Source: Bacteroidota bacterium (GTDB taxonomy: Bacteria; Bacteroidota; Bacteroidia; Bacteroidales; Prolixibacteraceae). Taken from it: DNA of 18,375 nt. Both the position numbers and the translations under genes were made by a program. The DNA lies in contig DAOVTY010000023.1 in assembly GCA_030632865.1 (NCBI GenBank), forward strand, positions 1 through 18,375, in the 5' to 3' direction. Below the pieces are notes generated by a model. That model was not told where the DNA came from, did no database searches, and worked only from the letters and a program-made list of their open reading frames with translations. Shown here in pieces: positions 1 to 7,762 of this stretch (position 1 is the first letter of the stretch; each line of letters begins with the position of its first letter).

Positions 1-14
1 AAAATTAGTATCAG

Positions 15-1247
15 ATGAAAGCAAATAAATATTTAGCAGGATTAATTTTCATTACTGTTTCGCTGTTTTCTTTAGCTCAGAAACCACTTGATAATTACCT
101 GATTATTGCGGCAGAAAATAATCCGGGATTAAAAGCAAAGTTTAACGAATACCTGGCATCATTAGAGAAAACATCGCAGGCAAGGGCGTTGCCAGATCCG
201 CAAATTTCATTTGGTTATTTTATCCGACCAGTTGAAACAAGAAACGGACCTCAACAATTTCGGGTTTCTGCCACGCAGGTATTCCCTTGGTTTGGGTCTC
301 AGGGAGCTAAAGGAAACTATGCAGCCCAGGCAGCAAAAACAAAATTCGAAGTTTTTCAGGAGACTAAAGCAAAGCTGTTTGACGAAGTGCGGAGTACGTA
401 TTTTAATTTATACTTCACAAAAAAAGGAATTTTAATAATTGATGAGAATCTTAAATTTTTGAAATCGTTTCAACAAATGGCATTAATTAAAGTAGAAGCA
501 GGAAAAGTTTCTGCGGTCGATGAGTTCAGGATTGAAATGGATATTAATGATTTAAAAAATCAACAATCGTTATTGAAAGATAATTTTTACGTTCAGCTAA
601 TTCAGTTCAAAAATCTGGTAAACGACACTGCTGATAATCCAATAATTATACCAGATAATTTATGGGAAAGCAATTTTGAGCTAACTAAAACAGAACTGTT
701 CGATAGTATCAGAATATTAAATCATCAGTTACTGAGAATAGATTTTGAAAGGCAGTTGCTCGTTTTGCGCGAAGAGGTTGAGAGAATAAACGACAAACCC
801 GGTTTTACTATTGGTGTAGATTATATAAATGTTGGAAAAGGAGATAATAATCTATCGGGGAAAGATGCATTTCTGTTTCCAAAAATTGGTTTTTCAATTC
901 CGCTGTCACGAAAAAAACAGAGAGCAATTGTAAACGAAACAGCCCTTTTAGAATTGGGAAAAGATTTTGAAAAAATGGACAAAACCAACTGGCTTGAAAC
1001 AGTTTTTGAATTAGGGTACAAAGATTTTAACGATGCTGACAGACGCATTGATCTTTACAAAACTCAAACTGATTTAGCTAAAAGGTCGCTCAAAATACTG
1101 GAAACAGAGTATATAACCAGCAGTAAAAAATTTGAGGAATTATTGCGAATGGAACGCCTGATTTTAAAATACAATCTGGAATTTGAATTGGCTAAAACAG
1201 ACAAGCAAATTGCGATTTCATTTATTAACTATTTAATGGGCAGGTAA
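15..1247 (+). CDS. TolC/CusC-family outer-membrane efflux protein
   Basis: Outer-membrane channel of a tripartite RND efflux system, which would let metal ions leave the periplasm. The 410-aa product starts with a signal peptide (residues 1 to about 21, a hydrophobic core ending in SLAQ) and has no lipobox Cys. The body is rich in long helical stretches of charged and Leu residues, as expected for the OEP coiled-coil barrel, and ends with INYLMGR, a typical family end. Length is near the usual 410-470 aa. The adaptor gene follows after 47 nt on the same strand and carries metal-binding domains, so the channel is assigned to metal rather than drug efflux. Only 14 nt precede the ATG, so the promoter, and probably the RND pump gene, lie outside the window. 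The family is clear; the CusC role rests on context. Confidence 0.86.
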   Translation: MKANKYLAGLIFITVSLFSLAQKPLDNYLIIAAENNPGLKAKFNEYLASLEKTSQARALPDPQISFGYFIRPVETRNGPQQFRVSATQVFPWFGSQGAKGNYAAQAAKTKFEVFQETKAKLFDEVRSTYFNLYFTKKGILIIDENLKFLKSFQQMALIKVEAGKVSAVDEFRIEMDINDLKNQQSLLKDNFYVQLIQFKNLVNDTADNPIIIPDNLWESNFELTKTELFDSIRILNHQLLRIDFERQLLVLREEVERINDKPGFTIGVDYINVGKGDNNLSGKDAFLFPKIGFSIPLSRKKQRAIVNETALLELGKDFEKMDKTNWLETVFELGYKDFNDADRRIDLYKTQTDLAKRSLKILETEYITSSKKFEELLRMERLILKYNLEFELAKTDKQIAISFINYLMGR

Positions 1248-1294
1248 ATAATTTATTATTGATGATTGTAAATTGATTAATTAAAATTTAAGAG

Positions 1295-3187
1295 ATGAAA
1301 AAAATATTTCAAAATATAAAAGAAAACTTCAAATTAATTATTGGAGTTTTGGTAATTGGCATTTTTATGGGATGGTTATTCTTCCATCCGGGCAGAGTAG
1401 CCACGCGCCAAGTGCAAGAGATTGAAGGACATGAAGGACACGACCACGAATCGGAAGACCCAACAACATGGACATGCTCGATGCACCCACAAATAAAACA
1501 AGACAAACCCGGGCAATGCCCAATTTGTGCAATGGATCTAATTCCTCTTATATCAATGAATGCAGAGGGCGATTATGTTGACCCAAACGAAATAACCATG
1601 ACCGAATCGGCAGCAAAACTGGCTGAAATTCAAACCATGATTGTAGTTGCCGGCACACCACAAAAATCAATTCATCTTCAAGGAAAAATACAAGAAGATG
1701 AGAGAAGGATTTCAAAATTAACAGCCCGTTTTGGCGGAAGAATAGAAAAGCTATTTGTGAATTTCACAGGTCAAAATGTTCAGAAAGGCGAAAAGCTGGC
1801 AACTATTTATTCGCCTGAATTGATTACCGCACAGCGCGAATTACTAGAAGCGATGACTTACAAAGAAACCCGCCCTGCACTTTACAATGCTGCTTTCGGG
1901 AAACTGAAGTTGTGGGATTTAACTGATGCACAGATATATTCAATTGAAAAAAACGGCGAACCTTTGCTTTATTTCGATGTGCTTTCTCCAATTTCGGGAA
2001 CTGTAACCATTCGGCATGTTGCAATTGGAGATTACATAAAAGAGGGGACTGCACTGTTTAAAGTGGTCGATCTCACGTGGGTTTGGGCTTTGTTTGATGC
2101 TTACGAAACCGACTTGCCCTGGATTAAAACAGGTGATAAAATTGAGTTTACAATTCAGTCGCTGCCAGGTAAATTATATTCCGGCAAAGTTTCTTTTATC
2201 GACCCGTTTATCGATTCGAGAACAAGAGTTGCAAAAGTGAGAGTTAAATTAAAAAACACGCAGTTTAAAATTAAACCCGAAACGTTCATTACTGGAATAT
2301 TAGAATCGAAAATTGCTGATTTAGGAAATGAAATTCTGATTCCAAAAACAGCCCTGCTTTGGACAGGTAAAAGAGCCGTTGTTTATGTAAAAGTTCAAGA
2401 CCGGGAAAATCCTTCTTTTCTTTATCGCGAGATTATTTTAGGTCCCGAAGCAGGAAATTTTTATGTAGTTGCCGATGGTTTAAACGAAGGTGAAGAAATT
2501 GCTGTAAACGGTGTATTTAAAATTGATGCCGCCTCACAATTACAAGGATTACCAAGTATGATGAACCCTGACGGTGGTGGTGTTTCTACTGGTCACAATC
2601 ACGGAGATGAAAGTAAGAAATCAAGCGAACACAGTGAACACACCTTATTTAAAGTGGGTGGAAATTGCGATATGTGTAAAGACAGAATTGAAACTGCCGC
2701 TCTTTCGGTTTCAGGTGTTACATCTGCTAAGTGGGAAGCAGAAACACAAGAACTACATTTAAATTATAACAAAGGCGTTTCGGTGGATAAAGTTCACAAA
2801 GCAATTGCAAAATCAGGACACGATACAGAACTGGAAAAAGCACCGGATGAAGTTTACAAGGAATTACCGGGATGTTGCTTGTACAAACGATTTGATTATT
2901 CAAACCAATCACAGCCTGAGATGGAACATACTATGGTAAAAGTAGGTGGTGCATGCGAAATGTGTAAAGACCGGATTGAAACAGCTGATCTTTCAGTTTC
3001 AGGTGTTGAGTCAGCGAATTGGGAGTCTGAATCTCAGTTGTTGCATTTGAATTTTGATGCAGCTAAAACCAATTCCGATGCAATTCAAAAAGCGGTTGCA
3101 AAAGTTGGTCACGATACAGAAAAATACAAAGCATCTGATGATGTATATAAAGATTTACCGGGGTGTTGTTTATATCGAGAAGAATAA
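1295..3187 (+). CDS. CusB-type RND efflux periplasmic adaptor with metal-binding domain and two C-terminal HMA domains
   Basis: Periplasmic adaptor of a heavy-metal (probably Cu/Ag) RND efflux pump, 630 aa. In order: an N-terminal membrane anchor (about 13-31); a His-rich linker (HEGHDHES, 46-52); a heavy-metal-binding domain of the CSMHP...CPICAMDLIP type (61-84); the barrel-sandwich/lipoyl and beta-barrel adaptor core (about 125-415) with the typical SPISGTVT segment (231-238); a second His patch (GHNHGDES, 433-440); and two HMA domains with CDMC (458-461) and CEMC (554-557). Each HMA domain ends in an LPGCC tail. CusB proteins are usually about 400 aa, so roughly 200 residues are an extension made of the tandem HMA domains. 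Its place between the outer-membrane channel and a free HMA protein supports a metal efflux operon. The adaptor call is firm; the exact metal is inferred. Confidence 0.92.
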   Translation: MKKIFQNIKENFKLIIGVLVIGIFMGWLFFHPGRVATRQVQEIEGHEGHDHESEDPTTWTCSMHPQIKQDKPGQCPICAMDLIPLISMNAEGDYVDPNEITMTESAAKLAEIQTMIVVAGTPQKSIHLQGKIQEDERRISKLTARFGGRIEKLFVNFTGQNVQKGEKLATIYSPELITAQRELLEAMTYKETRPALYNAAFGKLKLWDLTDAQIYSIEKNGEPLLYFDVLSPISGTVTIRHVAIGDYIKEGTALFKVVDLTWVWALFDAYETDLPWIKTGDKIEFTIQSLPGKLYSGKVSFIDPFIDSRTRVAKVRVKLKNTQFKIKPETFITGILESKIADLGNEILIPKTALLWTGKRAVVYVKVQDRENPSFLYREIILGPEAGNFYVVADGLNEGEEIAVNGVFKIDAASQLQGLPSMMNPDGGGVSTGHNHGDESKKSSEHSEHTLFKVGGNCDMCKDRIETAALSVSGVTSAKWEAETQELHLNYNKGVSVDKVHKAIAKSGHDTELEKAPDEVYKELPGCCLYKRFDYSNQSQPEMEHTMVKVGGACEMCKDRIETADLSVSGVESANWESESQLLHLNFDAAKTNSDAIQKAVAKVGHDTEKYKASDDVYKDLPGCCLYREE

Positions 3188-3535
3188 TTATTCATTTTTA
3201 AAAAATTAAGGATTATGAAAACAAAAGTATTGAGTTTAATAGTAATGTTCGTATTTGGAACATTTATGGTTTTTGCATCAGACAAAACCGAAAAGTTTGA
3301 GGTAAAAGGAAATTGCGGCATGTGCGAAAAGCGAATTGAAAAAGCAGCATTGTCAGTTGATGGAGTTTCCAAAGCCGACTGGGACAAAGAAACTAAAAAG
3401 CTGGAAGTGGTATTTGATAATACCAAAACCGATATCCACAAAGTACACATGGCAGTTGCCAAAGTTGGTCACGACACCAAAATGCACAAAGCAAAAGACG
3501 AAGTTTATAATGAACTTCCAGGATGTTGCAAGTAC
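2639..3535 (+). repeat. three consecutive HMA domain copies sharing an LPGCC tail
   Basis: Three related domains of about 82 residues follow each other: 2639-2884 and 2927-3178 inside the adaptor gene, and 3290-3535 as a separate secreted protein. All share the order C-x-M-C-[KE]-x-R-I-E, then A-x-LSV-[SD]-GV, then GHDT, then VYxxLPGCC. The two adaptor copies are closest to each other (for example identical CKDRIET), which suggests an internal duplication. The third copy differs more (CGMCEKRIEK). The repeat is seen directly; the duplication history is inferred. Confidence 0.85.
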
Positions 3536-3583
3536 GACCGAACGGAGGCAAAACATGATTCACACGCCGGACATAAGCATTAA
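3215..3583 (+). CDS. secreted single-domain HMA metal-binding protein
   Basis: A 122-aa periplasmic heavy-metal-associated (HMA) protein, probably a soluble metal chaperone or sponge that feeds the efflux system. It has a signal peptide (1 to about 22, ending FMVFAS), a CGMC metal-binding loop (34-37), the GHDT segment (85-88), a VYxxLPGCC tail (97-105) and a His-rich end (HDSHAGHKH, 114-122). It lies 27 nt after the adaptor gene on the same strand and repeats that protein's two C-terminal domains, so a shared function is very likely. The extra CC pair and terminal His residues could add binding sites. The HMA fold is confident; the chaperone role is inferred. Confidence 0.88.
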   Translation: MKTKVLSLIVMFVFGTFMVFASDKTEKFEVKGNCGMCEKRIEKAALSVDGVSKADWDKETKKLEVVFDNTKTDIHKVHMAVAKVGHDTKMHKAKDEVYNELPGCCKYDRTEAKHDSHAGHKH

Positions 3584-3596
3584 CAATTAATAATTT

Positions 3597-3623
3597 ACCC
3601 ACACCTTGGAAATGGGTGTGGGT
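3597..3623 (+). terminator. intercistronic hairpin, possible weak terminator or processing site
   Basis: A perfect 9-bp stem, ACCCACACC (3597-3605) with GGTGTGGGT (3615-3623), and a 9-nt loop. It sits 13 nt after the HMA gene stop and 15 nt before the ATG of the next gene. No U-tract follows, so full termination is doubtful. It may set the relative expression of the upstream genes and the small Cys-rich gene. Confidence 0.5.
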
Positions 3624-3638
3624 ACTAATATTGCTCTT

Positions 3639-3854
3639 ATGAAACCAATTTTATTAATATCAAAAATTACTTGTCCTGAATGTGGTTTTCAAAAAGAAGA
3701 AACCATACCCGAATATTCATGTCAGTTTTTTTATAAATGTGAGAATTGTCATAAAATTTTAAAACCAAAAGAGGGCGATTGTTGCGTATTTTGTTCTTAT
3801 GGTTCTGAAAAATGTCCACCAAAACAAAAAAATGCAACTGCCAATAAAATGTAA
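3639..3854 (+). CDS. GDCCVxC-family small Cys-rich protein
   Basis: A 71-aa protein with CPEC (residues 11-14), CENC and the family signature GDCCVFCSYG, followed by a CPP segment. It resembles the widespread GDCCVxC-domain family, some members of which carry selenocysteine in place of the last Cys of the motif; here all positions are ordinary Cys codons. The biochemical function is not established; the Cys pairs suggest a zinc-ribbon-like or metal/redox role. The reading frame is open from a TTG at 3606, but that codon lies in the loop of the hairpin just upstream, and homologues as I recall them start close to the CPEC motif, so the ATG at 3639 is chosen. It follows the HMA gene on the same strand, which fits a metal-response accessory role, although the hairpin may separate the two. 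Confidence 0.8.
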   Translation: MKPILLISKITCPECGFQKEETIPEYSCQFFYKCENCHKILKPKEGDCCVFCSYGSEKCPPKQKNATANKM

Positions 3855-3988
3855 CTATCTTATATATCCTTCATTTACAGTACAATTAAAATTTGGAGAA
3901 ATAAATAATAATAAAAGACTGTAAGGTATTTTATTATGCTCCGTCTTAATAGAAATTCATTATTAAGTCAAATTTAAAATTTTATGTT

Positions 3989-4630
3989 ATGAAGTATGGT
4001 AATTTTTTTAGAGTCGTGGTTATTGTTCTAATAACTGCATCTTTTATCGCTTGCGAGAAATCTGATGATTTTATTCCCAGCGATGAGTTCTCGACTGAAT
4101 TAGTTGATGATGTTTCATTAAAATCAGCACACAAATCCAATGGTTTTGTTCATGGAATAATTGTGGATATTGATGGAATGGATTATTATCTTGCCGGGCC
4201 CATGGATGGAACAAATGGAGAAGCTGATGTTCCCGGACATTATTGGAATCTAGCAGGACCAAACAAATTAGTTGGAAAGCACTACAACACTGGTCCATTT
4301 GGTATGCCTCAATGGTGGTCGTCAGATGCCGGAGATGGAGATTTATTGTACATTGTTCATGCGGTAATTGATACATGGTCGATGGAGAAAGCGAAGAGTT
4401 ATGCAAAAAAAGGCTTTGTACATTATCATGAATTTGTAAAAGTAGATGGTGGAATGTTGCACCCGACAAAAGTAATTTGGTTGAAACATACGGCTGTAAC
4501 AAATTTTACTCTTGATGGTGGACCTGGGGCTCCCAATCCGATGTATGAACACGAAGTTACACCGGGAGTTGATTTTGATTTCCCGAGAAATGGCATGATG
4601 CCTTATGATCCACATGACATGATGCATTAA
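3989..4630 (+). CDS. hypothetical lipoprotein with His/Met-rich C-terminus
   Basis: A 213-aa predicted lipoprotein of unknown function. Residues 1-21 form a signal with a positively charged start and hydrophobic core, and Cys22 follows FIA, an acceptable lipobox (F-I-A-C). After an acidic linker (about 23-40) the body is rich in Gly, Trp, His and aromatic residues (for example GHYWNLAGP and MPQWWSSDAGDGD) and ends in a His/Met/Asp-rich tail (DPHDMMH). I recognise no named domain. It has its own upstream gap of 134 nt after the metal-efflux operon. The His- and Met-containing surface and the location suggest, but do not prove, a link to metal handling at the cell surface. Confidence 0.72.
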   Translation: MKYGNFFRVVVIVLITASFIACEKSDDFIPSDEFSTELVDDVSLKSAHKSNGFVHGIIVDIDGMDYYLAGPMDGTNGEADVPGHYWNLAGPNKLVGKHYNTGPFGMPQWWSSDAGDGDLLYIVHAVIDTWSMEKAKSYAKKGFVHYHEFVKVDGGMLHPTKVIWLKHTAVTNFTLDGGPGAPNPMYEHEVTPGVDFDFPRNGMMPYDPHDMMH

Positions 4631-4709
4631 AATAATTTGAAAGGGATATTTATACTCAATCCATTTAGCTTTTGGGGAATTTTGAAAATGTTATTCTTTT
4701 CTTTAACAA

Positions 4710-4755
4710 GGCAAATAATTCAAGCATAGCAGCAGTTATGGTTTAATTATTTGCC
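4710..4755. repeat. 11-bp perfect inverted repeat in intergenic region
   Basis: GGCAAATAATT (4710-4720) and AATTATTTGCC (4745-4755) are exact inverted copies around a 24-nt spacer, in the gap between the lipoprotein and the DUF3859-like gene. No T-run follows on either strand, so it is not a standard terminator. It could be an RNA stem in a leader, a protein-binding site, or a relic of a small mobile element. Confidence 0.55.
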
Positions 4756-4873
4756 GCAGAAAAAGGAAAAAAGAACGAAGCAAAAAACCTAAAAGCTATG
4801 TGGGTTGTTCAATATATTATCCCTTTTTTTTATATTTAGTGTTCAAATATGTTTTAATTATTTAATAGTGAAA

Positions 4874-5263
4874 ATGGGTAAGCGGAAACCAATAGTAAAA
4901 ATATACAGCTACGGAGAGTATTCGAAATGGGACAGGAATAGCAAAGAAATTCCTAAAATACTTGATTTTACAACTAAAATTAAAGGTGAAATCGGGACTG
5001 AATTTGGTTATGTTTTGCACATTAAAAACGGTAAAGGCGAAAAACTGACTTTTAAAATAGACCACCCACCATTTACTAATGATGAAGGAAATTTACGTCC
5101 TCCATTTACTGGTGAGCAATTTATTAAAACAAACGATTTTAAATTTTATTTGGGTGATTGTATTTGGGAACCACTAGATAATAAACTAGGAAAATGGGAA
5201 TTAACTACCTACCACGATAATAATACTGTTGCCAATATGATTTTTATTTTGACTAAAAAATAA
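4874..5263 (+). CDS. DUF3859-like conserved protein
   Basis: A 129-aa probably cytosolic protein of unknown function. Segments such as VKIYSYGEYSKWDRNSKEIP, EFGYVLHIKNGKGEKLTF, KIDHPPF and FYLGDCIWEP match what I recall of Bacteroidota DUF3859 proteins: a beta-rich fold with a conserved HPP segment. The frame stays open upstream to a TTG at 4805, which would add 23 hydrophobic residues. The ATG at 4874 is preferred because family members I recall start with a short basic MxKKKP-like segment, here MGKRKP. The longer form would resemble a membrane anchor and cannot be excluded. The gene stands alone, converging on the minus-strand gene at 5316. Confidence 0.7.
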   Translation: MGKRKPIVKIYSYGEYSKWDRNSKEIPKILDFTTKIKGEIGTEFGYVLHIKNGKGEKLTFKIDHPPFTNDEGNLRPPFTGEQFIKTNDFKFYLGDCIWEPLDNKLGKWELTTYHDNNTVANMIFILTKK

Positions 5264-5315
5264 ACATTTAGGGCAACAAAAAAGAGAACAGTTTTTTACG
5301 AATTTCAACTTGCAA

Positions 5316-5609
5316 TTATGCCACTTTTTTAACTTCTGACGATAGCATTTCCAACAAATTATCAACGGTCTCAAGCATATTTGTAATTAGCTTTTTATAG
5401 AACTGTTTCACCAATTTAGGATTATCTTTTCCGTCGGGATGGTTAGAAAGAACTCGCAGTTCTCGATGCTTTTTAATAATGTCTCCTGCAATTGTCATTA
5501 CAGCTTTTTCATCTACTTTTGTATTATACTCAAGCACATAAAAACAATCACTCAATGCCAATGACATTATTAAATCGATATCCTTTTTTAACTCTTTTAC
5601 ACTTGCCAT
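5316..5609 (-). CDS. conserved hypothetical small alpha-helical protein
   Basis: A 97-aa protein with no signal peptide, rich in Lys, Leu, Asp and Glu and apparently all-helical. It begins MASVKELKKDID, a start I recall from small conserved proteins of Bacteroidales. No catalytic motif is visible and no function can be given. It lies 52 nt downstream of the Ig-like lipoprotein gene on the same strand and may be co-transcribed, although a TATCTTTA sequence in the gap resembles the Bacteroidota -7 box and might give it a promoter of its own. Confidence 0.72.
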   Translation of the reverse strand: MASVKELKKDIDLIMSLALSDCFYVLEYNTKVDEKAVMTIAGDIIKKHRELRVLSNHPDGKDNPKLVKQFYKKLITNMLETVDNLLEMLSSEVKKVA

Positions 5610-5661
5610 AATTATTCTTATTTTAAAATAAAGATAACTAATTTAACGACAGAATCTCCTC

Positions 5662-7617
5662 TTATCGTCTAATAATTTCTCCTCCACTACCACCTTGCAA
5701 CATATTATTCTGATTTTGATCTTGCTGAGGACGATTTGGATTTTCTCTCTCCTCGCGGGCTTTATCTTCTGCCGCTTTACGAAGTTTCTCTTCCTGCTCG
5801 AGATCCCTGATATTTTTAACAAAAGTTATATCATACTTCAAATCCCATATTAACTCTTTATCCCAGTTAGAACGAACTTTTACAACCTCATTATTATACA
5901 CTACTTTTTCAGCTTGAAACTTATCTTGATAACTCCCTGTGTCCCATTTTCCATTTTCATTTTCGTCGTAAATAACTTTCATTTTGTATTTGCCCGGAGA
6001 TAAATAATCGAAAATTATAGAACCGTCTTTGTCTATAGTTTTTTCCATCAAAACGGTTTCATCATCATTATTTTGTAACAACTGAATTAAAATAGAGCAT
6101 GGAACGTTCATCGCATTTACAATAACAGTTCCGTAATAATCTTCTTCGCGCGATGTAAATTTTTTACTTAATCGTTTACTAGTTATACCATAAATATTTG
6201 TGCAAGCCGCCGAGTCAATCTCAAGAGTGTATTTCGTTTCGGGCTCCCATGTATAAGATATATTGTACTTCCTCCATACCGAAGTATCTGTTTCAAACTC
6301 AATATCTAATGGTGTTTTTAATGTATCTTCCGTTAAATACAAAAGTATTTGTGTACTATCAAAATAGCTAACCGGCTCCGGAGAAATAAAAGAAATTCCT
6401 CTATTTAATTCTACTGTTGAAGAGCTGCTGGAAGTCTTCCAATTAAACTGTTCTATTGGTTTTGGTTTCTCCTCCTCATCATCTCTCGATTTTCTTTTTT
6501 TCTTTGTTTTAACCTCAACTTTATCAGTAAAAGTCATTTCAACAGTATCTTTTTGAACATACAGTTGAGCAGCAGAATCCAATTGATAATAAGACAATTC
6601 CATAAATAAAGTATCAACTCTCGCAACCATTGTATCAGCAATCCAAACTACCAGCGAATCCATTTTATCGTTGTACTCGAGTTGAAGCCAGTCTGTTGCT
6701 TCATTGTCTATCAATCTAATTCCGAAGGTATCTTTTACCGGCTCGTTAAATACAAAACTGCATTTATAACGTGTATCTCTAGAATATTCATCCAAATATT
6801 GATCAAAAATTTCTTCATAAAACTGACGGAGATAAAATGGACTCGGATTAAAATGAGTGTGTCCCAGAACCAACAACGAGTCGGTTCCTCTTACTAATGT
6901 ATCTAATTCTTCAACAAATTGTGCCGATGGAACAATAAGCGTGTCTACAAAAGCAAATTCTTCAGCTCCTTCGTTATAAATTAGATCGTTGTTTGCATCG
7001 TTAATTGCAAAAAGGTGGTATTTGCCGGGTACAATATTATCAATCATAAAAACTCCAGTTTTATCCGTTTTCGCTATATAATTTGGCCGAACGCGATAAA
7101 CCGCTGAATCGTGCAGATTCTTATGCAATAACACCAAACCACTTTCAACAGGCTCTAAATTAAAAGCATTCATTATCCTACCTGCAACTCTTAACGAATC
7201 GTAAACATTGCCAGTACTAAACGAAAACCGCATATTTTTATACGGGTTTTTTTCATTATTATCGGCAATCGAATTTTTAAAATCGAGAGAATAGGTTGTA
7301 CTATCCATCAACTCTTCATTAAACTGAACAATTAGTGTTTTTCCTTTTGTTCGAATAGTTGGTCTTTTTGTTAATGGTGGAGAAATAACTAACATTTCCG
7401 ACACATCAGTTGATATAATATATTCGTCAAAAGTAAGCTGAACTTTGTTTCCTGTAAAATTCAATTCTTTAAATTCCGGAGATGTTCCTAAAAGTATTGG
7501 GGGAATTGAATCCTGTGGTCCTCCCATTGGCATCCCCTGATTAGCACACGACGAAACAATTACAATCCACGCCCAGACAGTAATTATTAATAATGGTATT
7601 TTTCCTCTAATTTGCAT
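5662..7617 (-). CDS. Ig-like (Big_5/SbsA-type) domain lipoprotein
   Basis: A cell-envelope lipoprotein of 651 aa from the chosen start. The N-terminus has a basic segment, a hydrophobic stretch and a lipobox VSSC (Cys24). Then comes a bacterial Ig-like domain (about residues 35-135) with the typical PPILLGTSP start, a FDEYI segment and a FSFSTG end. Further beta-rich segments follow, two of which resemble the prealbumin-like or carboxypeptidase-regulatory type (PGKYHLFAINDANNDLIYN and PGKYKMKVIYDENENGKWD). The protein has a charged linker at about 375-390 and a Gln/Asn-rich end. The frame opens at an ATG at 7659, but the ATG at 7617 gives a proper lipoprotein signal. The family is common in Bacteroidota and its function is not established. 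It is divergent from rnr. Confidence 0.86.
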   Translation of the reverse strand: MQIRGKIPLLIITVWAWIVIVSSCANQGMPMGGPQDSIPPILLGTSPEFKELNFTGNKVQLTFDEYIISTDVSEMLVISPPLTKRPTIRTKGKTLIVQFNEELMDSTTYSLDFKNSIADNNEKNPYKNMRFSFSTGNVYDSLRVAGRIMNAFNLEPVESGLVLLHKNLHDSAVYRVRPNYIAKTDKTGVFMIDNIVPGKYHLFAINDANNDLIYNEGAEEFAFVDTLIVPSAQFVEELDTLVRGTDSLLVLGHTHFNPSPFYLRQFYEEIFDQYLDEYSRDTRYKCSFVFNEPVKDTFGIRLIDNEATDWLQLEYNDKMDSLVVWIADTMVARVDTLFMELSYYQLDSAAQLYVQKDTVEMTFTDKVEVKTKKKRKSRDDEEEKPKPIEQFNWKTSSSSSTVELNRGISFISPEPVSYFDSTQILLYLTEDTLKTPLDIEFETDTSVWRKYNISYTWEPETKYTLEIDSAACTNIYGITSKRLSKKFTSREEDYYGTVIVNAMNVPCSILIQLLQNNDDETVLMEKTIDKDGSIIFDYLSPGKYKMKVIYDENENGKWDTGSYQDKFQAEKVVYNNEVVKVRSNWDKELIWDLKYDITFVKNIRDLEQEEKLRKAAEDKAREERENPNRPQQDQNQNNMLQGGSGGEIIRR

Positions 7618-7762
7618 TCCTTTAATATGGGTTACAAACATACAAAAACCTGTAAACATTGATTGTTTTGTACTGTTAAAGTTTATTTTGTAAACAAATA
7701 ATAAAAAATAAAATCATTAAACTAAATTAAAGTAACTTGTTCTCTGGTTAAACATAATTTTA

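Noticed and set aside
3756..3800. Possible selenocysteine in the GDCCVxC motif
   Set aside because: All motif positions are TGT or TGC Cys codons and no in-frame TGA is present.
4071..4627. Long minus-strand open frames opposite the lipoprotein gene
   Set aside because: They are antisense shadows; the plus-strand frame has a signal sequence and lipobox, while the antisense translations show no coherent domain.
4700..4810. Possible integron attC-like site (CTTTAAC ... GTTGTTC) before the DUF3859-like gene
   Set aside because: The outer boxes are not complementary to each other and the R-Y-Y-Y-A-A-C / G-T-T-R-R-R-Y rule is not met. Only the inner 11-bp inverted repeat is sound.
4805..4873. 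Upstream TTG start adding 23 hydrophobic residues to the DUF3859-like protein
   Set aside because: Rare start codon with no ribosome site; family members I recall start with a short basic segment like the one at the ATG at 4874. Kept as a stated alternative only.
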